Positions 20,705-29,245 of a stretch of DNA of 47,222 nt are shown one piece after another. Origin of the DNA: an uncultured Candidatus Altimarinota bacterium (GTDB lineage: Bacteria; Patescibacteriota; Gracilibacteria; BD1-5; UBA6164). The notes below the pieces were generated by a model. It worked only from the letters and a program-made list of their open reading frames with translations. It searched no databases and was not told the origin of the DNA. Each line of letters opens with the position of its first letter. Position 1 is the first letter of the stretch. The position numbers and the translations under genes are program-made. The stretch covers positions 1-47,222 of the forward strand of contig CALLPL010000019.1 of the NCBI GenBank assembly GCA_938015455.1, given 5' to 3'.

Positions 20705-21433
20705 ATGAATAATAAATTACTTTCAGTTGTACTCGTAGTTGGAATTGCTTCTACAGGGTTTGCAGGAATATCTGCAGCAAATTCAGGAAAAGTTCTTTCT
20801 GAAGAAAAATCAGAAATGAGAGAACTCTTTGAAAAATCTAAAGCTGGAGAAACGCTTACAGCAGATGAACAAGCTGTTCTTGATGCTGTAAAAGCTGCAA
20901 GAGGAGAGAGATGAGCAAAACATGGAGGAAAGAGAAAGGGAGGTGGAAATCTCACTGATGAAGAAAAAGCGTTTCTAGAATCTATGTCAGATGATGAGAA
21001 AAAAACTTTCTTTGATGCAAAGAAGCAGGAAATGAAAGCTCAAAAGCAGGCTGGAAAAGCAGTGATTGATAAACTTATAGCTGGAGAAACTCTTACAGCA
21101 GCAGAAGAAGCTACTCGTCTTGAGATGATAGCAAAAATGGAAGAGAAATCTTCAAGCTGAAAATCTAAAGGTGGATCAGAAATTATAGGAAAGATCCTTG
21201 CAGGTGATGAACTTACAACTGACGAGGAGACTGAGCTTGCGCAGATGCAAGCAAAGCATGCAGAGAGAGAAGCGCAAAGAGCTATCCTAGAACCAATTAA
21301 AGCGAAGCTTGATGCTGGTGAAGCACTCACCGATGAGGAACAAACACTTCTTGACGAACATAAGTCAGAGAGAAAAGGAAAAGGTCATGGGAAAAGAGGT
21401 GGTCACGGGAAAGGTCAAAGAGGAGAAAAATAA
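20705..21433 (+). CDS. Secreted protein with LTxxEE repeats
   Basis: A 242-residue protein. The start is placed at the second ATG because it gives a clean signal peptide (MNNKLLSVVLVVGIASTGFA); the upstream in-frame ATG at 20657 would add 16 residues. The mature chain is highly charged and built of at least five helical repeats with the core [G]ExLTxxEExxL: ETLTADEQAVL, GNLTDEEKAFL, ETLTAAEEATR, DELTTDEETEL and EALTDEEQTLL. It ends in a basic Gly/His/Lys tail (GKGHGKRGGHGKGQRGEK). Possible surface or extracellular helical protein. Two TGA glycines (before AKHGGK and after EKSSS). Confidence 0.78.
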
Positions 21434-21459
21434 AATAAAATTCACGTTTCAGAAAGGCA

Positions 21460-21492
21460 AGAAAAGTCCCGCATATGATGTGGGGCTTTTCT
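21460..21492 (+). terminator. Intrinsic terminator
   Basis: AGAAAAGTCCC pairs with GGGGCTTTTCT. Confidence 0.78.
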
Positions 21493-21548
21493 CTTACTTG
21501 TCTCTTACTGACTTTCGAGTAGAATATATGTGTACTGATACTCACTAG

Positions 21549-21637
21549 AAACCTCACTCTTGAATTCTCTCTCCTCAAGGAGAGAGAAGACATATTGTAG
21601 TTTTATTTCTCCTTGAGGAGAAAATTGTATGAGGTTT
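21549..21637. repeat. Palindromic repeat element, copy A
   Basis: The outer arms AAACCTCA/TGAGGTTT enclose TCTTGAATTCTCTCTCCTCA and the near-complementary TCTCCTTGAGGAGAAAATT, with a small internal hairpin CTCTCTCCTCAAGGAGAGAG. It shares the TCTTGAATTCTCTC...GAAG...TGTAG core with copies B and D. It lies upstream of the response regulator gene. Confidence 0.8.
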
Positions 21638-21670
21638 TTATGGGAAAAGACTTGAGTTACTAAAAAGAAT

Positions 21671-22333
21671 ATGAAAGTACTTATTATCGAAGATACTCAG
21701 GAACTTGCGACTATTTTGGTCCGATTTTTGAGCGCGAAGGGAATTCAGGCTGATATGAGTCTGGATGGGGAAGATGGTCTTCATAAGGCTATGATCAAGT
21801 ATTATGACGCAATTATTCTAGATATTAATCTTCCGGGAAAAGATGGCTTGCAGGTATGTAGGGAACTCAGAGAAAAAGAAAAAGATATCCCGATTATCAT
21901 GCTTACAAGTCGCAGCGGAAAGGAAGATATTATAACAGGACTTGATGCCTGAGCTGATGACTATCTCGTAAAACCCTTTGATTATGATATCTTAATTGCA
22001 AGACTCGAAGCGCTTACCAGGAGAAACCTTAAAAATAAATCTACGACTCTTCTCACGCTCTGAGACTATGAAATTGACTTAGAAAAGATTGAAGTAAAGG
22101 GAAAGTGAGAGGTGATTCATCTCTCAAGTCTCGAGTTTGATCTGCTTAAATACTTTGCCCAAAATAAAGGAAGGGTAGTTGATAGACAGGAACTGTATGA
22201 AAAGGTCTGGGGAGAGTTTGAGGGAGACTTTATGTTTTCTAAAACGGTGGATGTGTATATAGGATACCTGAGAAAGAAACTGGACAGGGAGATTATAGAA
22301 ACAAAAAAATGACATGGCTATATAGCAAACTAA
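21671..22333 (+). CDS. OmpR/PhoB-family response regulator
   Basis: A 220-residue two-domain regulator. The receiver domain (1-120) has E7-D8, phospho-acceptor D51 (ILDINLPGKDG), T78 (MLTS) and K100 (LVKPFD). The C-terminal winged helix contains LSSLEFDLLKYFAQNKGRVV and VDVYIGYLRKKL. It is activated by phosphorylation from a partner kinase, which is encoded 3 nt downstream. Four TGA glycines, including one in the conserved GADDYLVKPF. Confidence 0.94.
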
Positions 22334-22336
22334 TTC

Positions 22337-23569
22337 ATGAACCACGAAAAACTTACAGCAACGCATAAGAGACTTACGCTCATATTTACCTGAGTGGTAT
22401 TTTGTATTGTACTGGTTCTTTGACTCTCTGTTCTTGGAGCAAAATACTATAACGAGCTCCGTATTGCAAAGCGAGACTTTATAAGAACTACATGAGCAAT
22501 TACGAATATCATTGAAACTGACAGGACATTTCCTTCATGATTCATTAGAGAGCAAGTACGCGAAAAACGAGGAAGATTCCGAGATATCCGCTCTGAACTT
22601 GGAGAGAGTCCTTTACTTTCAACAAGTTTCTTCATTGTGAATTGAGAGGGAGAGGTAGTGTTCCAAAATATACTCGAGAAACCAAACTTTTCAGAACTTC
22701 GCCCAAATATCTGATCTCAATCATATCTAGATGAGAATACGATAATTCGCAGAGTGGGACTTACTAATTCAGCTCTTGGACAAGAAGTAATATTTTTCAA
22801 AAAACTCCGCTATGGGACAAATCAGTTATTTGAAGAATTACTATTTTTACTTTGAATTACTATTTTATTTTCGGTACTATTTCACTTCATTGGTTATAGA
22901 TTTGTTGAGAGAGCGCTCAAGCCAGTGGAAGAAAATTTGCGTGATATGTGAGACTTTATTCATAATGCTGGTCATGAACTTAAGACTCCACTTGCAGTCA
23001 TGCGAGGAAACTTGCAAGTAATGCAAGTAGAAGAAAAACTTGACCCAAAGCTTCTCAAAAGCTCTATCAGAGAACTCGATAATATGAATGAACTGATTGA
23101 ATGACTTAGAGAACTTTCAGAGGTTTGAAAACTCCAGAAAAAAGAGCATATAGCCCTTGCAACAGAGGTTTCTCGAGTAGTAAAAGACCTCAAAATTTTT
23201 GCAAAGCAAAGACATGTTGCAATAAATAATACAGTGAAGGGAGTATTAACGCTGCATACTCATAGACAAGAACTTGATATACTCCTCTCAAATCTTATCA
23301 AGAATGGGATTAAGTATAATAGAAAATGATGAGAAGTAGATATCTCAATGAAAAAAAATATTCTCTCTATTAGAGATACAGGAAAGTGAATTTCTCCAGA
23401 AGAACAAACACAGATATTCGAAAGATTTTACCAATGAGAAACAGCTCGAAGCTCAGAATGATCAGGTATATGACTCTCCCTTGTTAAAAAGATAGCTGAC
23501 GCGAATGGATGGAAAATATGAGTTACAAGTGAAGAGTGAAAATGAAGTACATTTCAAGTTACTTTCTAG
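22337..23569 (+). CDS. Membrane sensor histidine kinase
   Basis: A 410-residue kinase with TM1 at ~13-37, an extracellular sensor of ~125 residues and TM2 at ~168-187. The dimerisation box carries the phosphorylated His in IHNAGHELKTPLAVMRGNLQ. The ATPase domain has NLIKNGIKYN (N box), SIRDTGKGISPEEQ (G1), IFERFYQGE (F box) and SEGSGIGLSLVKKI (G2). Several of these glycines are TGA codons, strong proof of recoding. It forms an operon with the response regulator. The stimulus is unknown. Confidence 0.93.
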
Positions 23570-23573
23570 GGAT

Positions 23574-24065
23574 TTATTTTTTTTCTCTCGCGAGTGAGCG
23601 AATCATCCATGCATCTTTTTCATGTTTTTGTATGAGAGCTGTGAGGAAATCAGCCGTTCCTTGATCACCATATTCTTCTATTTCTGTGATATCTTTTCTT
23701 AATCCTCTAATAATAGTTTCGTTATCTTTGAGAAGGGTCTCTACCATAGAGTGAGCAGCCTTTGATATCTTTTCTTCTTCCTCTATGATAGTAAGCTCTA
23801 GATATTTTTTCATGCTCGCATGAGTATGAAATCAAAGCATACGAATTCTCTCAGCTACTTCATCAACATATTCAGAGCCAGAGATGTAGAGTTTTTCGAA
23901 AAATGCATGAAGATCGTTAAATACTATTCCTTCTATATTCCAGTGGTAGTTTCTAATTTTGAGGTTGAGGACAATCTCACTCGCAAGGTACTTATGGAGA
24001 ATAGCTACAATAGATTCAGCATCTTTTTTTTCTAAACCTATGTGTGCGTGGTCAGTGTGTGTCAT
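23574..24065 (-). CDS. dps: Dps-family DNA-protecting ferritin-like protein
   Basis: A 163-residue Dps. YHWNIEGIVFNDLHAFFEKL and EYVDEVAERIRMLG hold the inter-subunit ferroxidase residues: His of YHW, His of DLH, and Asp/Glu of DEVAE. Dps dodecamers oxidise and store iron and protect DNA from peroxide. The single TGA (after RIRML) codes for a conserved Gly; without it the protein would seem split in two. It lies 73 nt downstream of the ZIP gene on the same strand. The stop codons of this gene and the histidine kinase are 4 nt apart, tail to tail. Confidence 0.92.
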
Positions 24066-24138
24066 AATTTATATACTTTAAGAATATAATATTTTTAGTG
24101 TACACTTTAATTGTAAGAGTTTTGTCTTATATTTGAAA

Positions 24139-25056
24139 TTATTCATGATCATGTCATTCATGTTCGTCATCATCATGTTCTTCGTGCTCACTAAAATGAT
24201 CAGATTGATCTACATATATTCAAGCCGCTTTTGAAGCACTTTCTTCAATATGTAACTCATGTTCTTCGTGTATCTCATCTTTGTGATTTGTATGAGCTTC
24301 ATGATTATGTTCATCTGCTTGGAGCAGAGTAAATAAAAATACTCATAACACCATAAAGAAGAGATAGAGAGCTTTTTGAGAAACTTCGTTCTTCTTTGCA
24401 AAACTTGGGAGTATGTCGCTCATAGCTGTATAGAGAAGTCATCCAGCTATGAGAGGGAGAATATGAAAATTATAAGTCAGTAGAAAGTCCTGAAAAGGAT
24501 ATATGAGGAGCGCTCAAAATACTCATCCAAATGCTGCTATATAGACATACTTTACATCTTTATGGTTCATGAGAAGATTGGCAACGTTCTGAGGGATTGC
24601 GTGAGTAAGGACTGCAAGTGTTGTTGAAATTCCGAAAGAACTATCAATCGAGAACGCAGAAAAGAGAACAACACCATGAACGACATTATGAAAAAACGTT
24701 CCAAATGCTATGAGTGGAGAGTTTTCATGTTCATGATCATGGTGAGAATGCCCGTCAGCCGAGAGGTCTTTACAGTGGTGCCAGTGAAGAAATAACTCAA
24801 GGGTATAAAATATAAATATTCATGCTAAAACAAGAAATCATACGGTATGAGCGTCAATACCTCAGTGTTCAATAACTTCTGGAAGAAATCAGAGAAATAC
24901 GATTCAGAGGATGAGTCAGGCACTTAGAGCAACAAGTTTATCTACTTTTCACAGAATACGCTTCTTGATGAGTGAAATGAGAAATACAAAAGAGATGATT
25001 ATCCCTGCAATAGCGAGATTTCAAATGAGTCCAAGAACAAAAGGATTTTCTAACAT
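24139..25056 (-). CDS. ZIP-family metal transporter
   Basis: A 305-residue membrane protein with seven to eight helices. ZIP signatures are present: TFFHNVVHGVVLFSAF (TM4, HN..H) and VLTHAIPQNVANLL (TM5, HxxPxN). There is a His-rich loop (HWHHCKDLSADGHSHHDHEH), and an unusual long His/Glu-rich tail after the last helix (residues ~250-305, many HE and EH pairs). It imports Zn or another divalent metal. The Fur-like gene lies upstream on the same strand and Dps downstream, consistent with metal homeostasis. About a dozen TGA glycines. Confidence 0.9.
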
Positions 25057-25077
25057 ACGGTATTATTTAATTTGTAG

Positions 25078-25124
25078 GGAACGCAGGCATGTGTTCCAAG
25101 TAGGGAATGGTTTGAAACCATCCC
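25078..25124 (-). promoter_or_regulatory. Tandem hairpins between Fur-like and ZIP genes
   Basis: Two inverted repeats: GGAAC-N10-GTTCC (25078-25097) and GGGAATGGTTTGAAACCATCCC (25103-25124). There is no T-run, so they are not ordinary terminators. They could be RNA processing or operator sites; the function is not established. Confidence 0.45.
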
Positions 25125-25146
25125 AGATATTTTCATTTCAATTTTT

Positions 25147-25545
25147 CTAAGAGCAAGATTTACAGGTTCACATGATACTCAGAGAATGTTCATCTATATG
25201 AAATCAAAGCTTCTTTGCCTCCTTAAATATACTGCTACAGATTTTCTCTGATGCAAAACTCAGTATATTTCCACAGCTGTTACACTTCATATGTTCATGA
25301 TGGTGCTTCGCGCAGCACTCAATTTCATAGCTTTCTCCTGCTTCTCAAAGCTGTATTCTTCTGAGGATTCATATTTCTACAAAGAGTCTCAGAGTACGGA
25401 AAATACTTGCTCTCCCGATACTAGAAAAATCAGATTCTATATCACTTGCTGTGAAGAGGTGTTTTTCTTGCATCCACTCAAAGAGCTTTTTTCGCTCAGG
25501 AGTAACCTTGTTTCACGACTCTCTGAGTATTTTTTCAACATTCAT
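25147..25545 (-). CDS. Fur-family metalloregulator (Zur-like)
   Basis: A 132-residue regulator. The winged helix spans residues ~1-75 (VTPERKKLFEWMQEK; FSSIGRASIFRTLRLFVEIG). The metal-binding part has ECCAKHHHEHMKCNSCGNIL and a second CxxC at the end (TCKSC), giving the structural zinc site. Association with a ZIP transporter favours zinc sensing (Zur) over iron, but that is inference. TGA codes the Gly in conserved positions such as FVEIGILRR. It is divergent from the CPBP gene. Confidence 0.88.
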
Positions 25546-25655
25546 AAATGAGACTAAGTATCAATTAAGTGAAAGAAATATATTTAGGAACTTAGCTATG
25601 TCAAAAGATTCTTTTAAATATTTTCATACTATAAAAAATGTTTATTATAAAGCAT

Positions 25656-26144
25656 ATGAAAATCTATGAACTTTTAGAGATCCGTGATATATGAAAATTC
25701 TCAAAGAAGAATATCTTTTATGTAATTGTTGGATTATATCTACTCTCGATATTTTACTATATGAGAGAATATTCTCTTTGAACTCCTGTTTGAGAATATA
25801 TGTATGACCATTCTATGAGTGTTATATTTGCTCCAATTTATGAAGAAATACTATTTCGTTGAATTATTCTTGTGTGACTTGTAAAAATATTTTCAAAACA
25901 TAGCGAGGTAATTATATGGTGAGGAATACTTTTTTGAATATGGCATTTCAAAAACTTTCCATTTATGAGTTTATGAGAAAACCTCTATCAAGTATTTTAC
26001 ACCGTATTTTTGTGATGATTTCTGACTTGGCTTGCTCTCAAGTATAACACAATTTGGCTTTGAGTTATGCTTCACTATATAAATAATATTTTCCTACATC
26101 CTCTTAGTTGGGGAATAGTTGCGTTTCTCAGTAGAGCTTTATAA
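25656..26144 (+). CDS. CPBP-family intramembrane metalloprotease (CAAX-like)
   Basis: A 162-residue membrane protein, short for the family. It has the hallmark EExxxR motif (YEEILFRGI) and the second motif region IWHFKN, plus a later HYINN. CPBP proteins are intramembrane glutamic/metallo-proteases linked to CAAX processing, bacteriocin immunity or membrane-protein turnover. The Gly after the Arg of EEILFR is TGA. A 73-residue two-helix protein follows downstream. Confidence 0.82.
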
Positions 26145-26174
26145 TAGGAGTATTATATTTAAAATATTTTCTTT

Positions 26175-26396
26175 ATGAAACTTACACAGCAGTATAAAGG
26201 CTTTGCAGAAAAGATGGTGAAGCATGCTCAATGATTTAACTTTAATGATTTTGCGATATTTAAACTCACTATTTTTGCAGGAGCATTATTTATAGCAGAT
26301 GCATTTCCATTTGTGCTGTGGCTCCCGTTCTGGGTATATCTCCTCATAGCTCTGGGGGGATCAGTATATCTCCTGAGAAATTTTAAGTGGAAATAA
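26175..26396 (+). CDS. Small membrane protein
   Basis: A 73-residue protein with an amphipathic N-terminal helix and two hydrophobic segments (FAIFKLTIFAGALFIADAF; LWLPFWVYLLIALGGSVYLL). One TGA (after KHAQ) is read as Gly. It follows the CPBP gene on the same strand. Function not recognised. Confidence 0.65.
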
Positions 26397-26453
26397 TATA
26401 GATTTGCATTTCTATTTTTTTTCTCTATAGTCCTCCCGACATATACGACCTAG

Positions 26454-26578
26454 AAGAGACATTCCTTATCAATAACGGCCTGAGGAAACACTTTTCAATT
26501 TGAAGCGATTTCTAACCACTATTGTATCAAGGTACTACTAAAGAGTAATTTTTTGTAGCTATGTCTCTTTTATTTTTT
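26454..26578 (+). ncRNA. Candidate structured RNA or long leader
   Basis: AAGAGACAT (26454-26462) is perfectly complementary to ATGTCTCTT (26561-26569), closing a ~100-nt interior, and the 3' arm runs into TTTATTTTTT like a terminator. It may be a small RNA or a transcription-attenuating leader of the helicase gene. It does not match the conserved sequence of tmRNA, RNase P or SRP RNA as I know them. Confidence 0.4.
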
Positions 26579-26591
26579 CTCTAAAAATAAC

Positions 26592-26688
26592 AACTCTTAC
26601 CTGAATCCTTACTCTCGTTAAGTGCAAGGGGCTACAAGATTATTGCAGCTTCTTTCCCTTGTAAAGGGAGAGAATTCAAGAGAGAGTT
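26592..26688. repeat. Palindromic repeat element, copy B
   Basis: Near-terminal arms AACTCTTACCTGAATCCTTA and AGAGAATTCAAGAGAGAGTT are imperfect inverted repeats. The reverse strand closely matches copy D (44444-44542) along its whole length, including GGGAAAGAAGCTGCA and GAGTAAGGATTCAGG. Confidence 0.85.
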
Positions 26689-26712
26689 GAGTTAGAGAAG
26701 TAACTGTATACT

Positions 26713-28530
26713 ATGACAGAAACAACTACGGCTGAGACTACAGCAAAAAAAACAACTTTTAGAGATCTTGGTTTATCAGATAATCTTCTTGCAAAGATTG
26801 AAAAAAAGGGATATGAATTCCCATCAGATATTCAGGCAGGAGTGATACCACTTCTCTTAAACGGAGACAAGAATGTTCTTGGGCAAGCACAAACAGGAAC
26901 CGGGAAGACTGCTTCGTTCGGTCTGCCACTGCTTGATAGACTCGATATGAGTAAAACGGGGATCCAGGCAATGATCCTCGCTCCTACCCGCGAGCTGGCT
27001 ATTCAAGTTGCAACAGAGATTAAATCATTCGCAGAGCGAGATGTAAAAATTACGCTTCTTTATGGAGGACAAAATATCAGAGATGAAGTCAGGGCTCTCA
27101 AAAATGGTCCACATATAGTTGTTGGAACTCCAGGACGAGTCACAGATCACCTTACGGTTAAAAAGACGCTCAAGCTCGCAGATATTGATTACTTTATTCT
27201 CGACGAAGCAGATGAGATGCTGAATATCGGATTCCGCGAGGAAATAGAGGAAATCATGAACTATACTCCAGAGCATAAGAAAACGCTTCTGTTTTCTGCG
27301 ACTATGCCAAGAGAAATCCTCACGATTGCAAAGCGACACATGGGGGATTATGAAACTGTAAAAATAGAATCAAAAACAACTATTTCAGACCGAATTACTC
27401 AAACCTATTACGAAATATCTCCAAGAAATAAATTTGAAGCTCTATCAAGAGTTATAGATATGACGGATGACTTTTATGGGATCGTATTTTGTAAGACGAA
27501 GATGGATACAGATGAAGTTGCAGCTGGTCTTATAGGACGAGGACTCAAAGCTGAGTGAATTCACGGAGATATCGAACAAAAACATAGAGAAAAAATCCTT
27601 GGAAGATTTAAGGCTGGAAAGACAAAAGTTCTTGTAGCAACGGATGTTGCTGCTCGTGGTATCGATGTAAACGAACTAACGCATGTTGTAAACTACTCTC
27701 TCCCAGATAATGCGGAGGTGTATACGCATCGTATTGGCCGAACTGGAAGAGCAGGAAAATCAGGAGCAGCAATCTCATTTGTATCGCGAATGGACTCAAG
27801 AAAACTCTTTGGAATCGAAAGACTCCTCAAACAAAAAATCAGAAAAGAACAAGTACCAAACGCGAAACAAGTCGTAGATATCCAGAAAAAGAGACTTATA
27901 GAACGACTCACTGAGAGTGTTGCTGAGGGTGGACTCGAAAAATTCGAAACTCTTGCAACAGAACTTATTGGAGAGGGGGATGCTAAAACAGTTCTTACAG
28001 CAGTTCTCAAAGATGCGTATGAAAAACGATTTGATGAATCTTCTTATAATATCATAGCAGAGCGAGGGGCTACTATTTCTCCAACAGGAGAGCAGCGAAT
28101 TTTTATTGCAAAAGGAAAGATTGACGGAATGAATCCATGAACTCTTATAAGATTTATCGAGGATGAAGTAGGAATTCGTCTCTGAGATGTTGGAAAAATT
28201 GATGTACTTGAAAAATTTTCATATATGAACGTGAAGTCAGAAATTGCTGAAACAGTTTTAGCGTTCTATAAAGCAAAAGATCCACGAAGGCCACTCATAG
28301 TTCAAGCAAAAACTCGAGACGGAGGAGGTTGAGGCGCGAGAAGTGGAGGGTGATATAGATGAGGATGAGGTAGTCGAGGATATTCTGGAGGTGGATCAGG
28401 ATGAGGAAAATGATACTCAGGATGAGGATCTGGTGGATGAAGAGGTTATGCTGGATGAAGCTCAAGAGTTCGTTCTGGTGGGTCTGGGTACTCTGGAGGT
28501 GGTTCAGGATGAAAGAGTTGGAAAAGATAA
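26713..28530 (+). CDS. DEAD-box RNA helicase with DbpA-like domain and Gly-rich tail
   Basis: A 605-residue helicase. It has the Q-motif region ([20 protein letters not shown]), Walker A AQTGTGKT at 59-66, [20 protein letters not shown], and motif [17 protein letters not shown]. Residues ~445-535 form a DbpA-type RNA-binding domain ([35 protein letters not shown]). The last ~70 residues are an RGG/Gly-rich tail ending GGKSWKR, with ten TGA glycines mixed with GGN. It unwinds RNA in ribosome assembly or mRNA decay. The preceding 316-nt leader may control it, as for cold-shock helicases. Confidence 0.95.
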
Positions 28531-28570
28531 AACTCTCTGTTTTGCAATAGCTCATAAAATCACTACACTA

Positions 28571-28601
28571 CAAGACTAGGAATTATTTCTTAGTCTTTTC
28601 T
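28571..28601 (+). terminator. Weak intrinsic terminator
   Basis: AAGACTA-N11-TAGTCTT followed by TTC TTT, after the helicase gene. Confidence 0.55.
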
Positions 28602-28603
28602 TT

Positions 28604-29176
28604 ATGGCAGATAATCTCATACTCTTGTTTTTCTGAGCATTAATAGGGGGACTCATCCTCTTTATAGTATACTTTCAGATATCAAAGTATTTGAGGGGAA
28701 CACTCAAAATACATCTGGATAAGAATCATGTTGGCTATTGAGAAAAGATTTCATGAGAGCTGAACTTTTACGCAAAGAAAGATATAGAGGCATATAGTCT
28801 TAAGGTAATGCTCATATGAGAAAAACAGGTATACAGGAATACAAATGGAGATTCAAAAAGAAGTTGGGAACAGATATATGAGGATACTGAGATTCTTTCG
28901 AGAGAAGAGAAGATTCCTATGGGGTCTAGAAATACTACTGCTTTTACAATGAAACTTCCTGAGCTCAGTGATATATCAAATATATCATCAGGACTGTCGG
29001 TAGATATGACACAGTACATTCCTTCAAAAATGAGGCCATTTCTGAAAAAGATGGTGAATACAGCTTTTTCTCAACACTATAGATGGAGACTTAGGGCTGA
29101 ACTTGATTGTAAGGGAATTAATTTTACGAGCCGAGAAACACTGTATCTCAAGGAAAAAACAATATGAGAAATATAA
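28604..29176 (+). CDS. Membrane-anchored arrestin-like / Spo0M-like protein
   Basis: A 190-residue protein with one N-terminal helix (residues 4-25). It is followed by a beta-rich domain whose pattern resembles arrestin-fold proteins: LDKNHVGYGEKISGELNFYA, SLKVMLIGEKQVY, AFTMKLPE and HYRWRLRAELDCKGINF. In bacteria such folds include Spo0M-like sporulation-control relatives; the role here is unknown. Five TGA glycines. A terminator follows. Confidence 0.6.
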
Positions 29177-29200
29177 AAAGAGATTTACATTCTCATCTCA

Positions 29201-29231
29201 AAAAGTAGTATAGAATTATACTATTTTTTTA
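29201..29231 (+). terminator. Intrinsic terminator
   Basis: AAAAAGTAGTATA-GAAT-TATACTATTTTTTT. Confidence 0.8.
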
Positions 29232-29245
29232 TTGCTAAAGCAGAT

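Larger units (their letters stand above)
26397..26712 (+). other. Gene-free interval upstream of the DEAD-box helicase
   Basis: 316 nt with no supportable reading frame. It holds a candidate structured RNA (26454-26578), a palindromic repeat (26592-26688) and the helicase ribosome-binding region. No clear -35/-10 pair was found. Confidence 0.6.

Noticed and set aside
21549-21637. CRISPR or phage attachment site
   Set aside because: The repeats are single, dispersed and palindromic, with no spacers or cas genes.
28343-28579. Acidic Asp/Glu-rich 78-codon open frame
   Set aside because: It is the other frame of the helicase's Gly-rich tail and has no separate signals.
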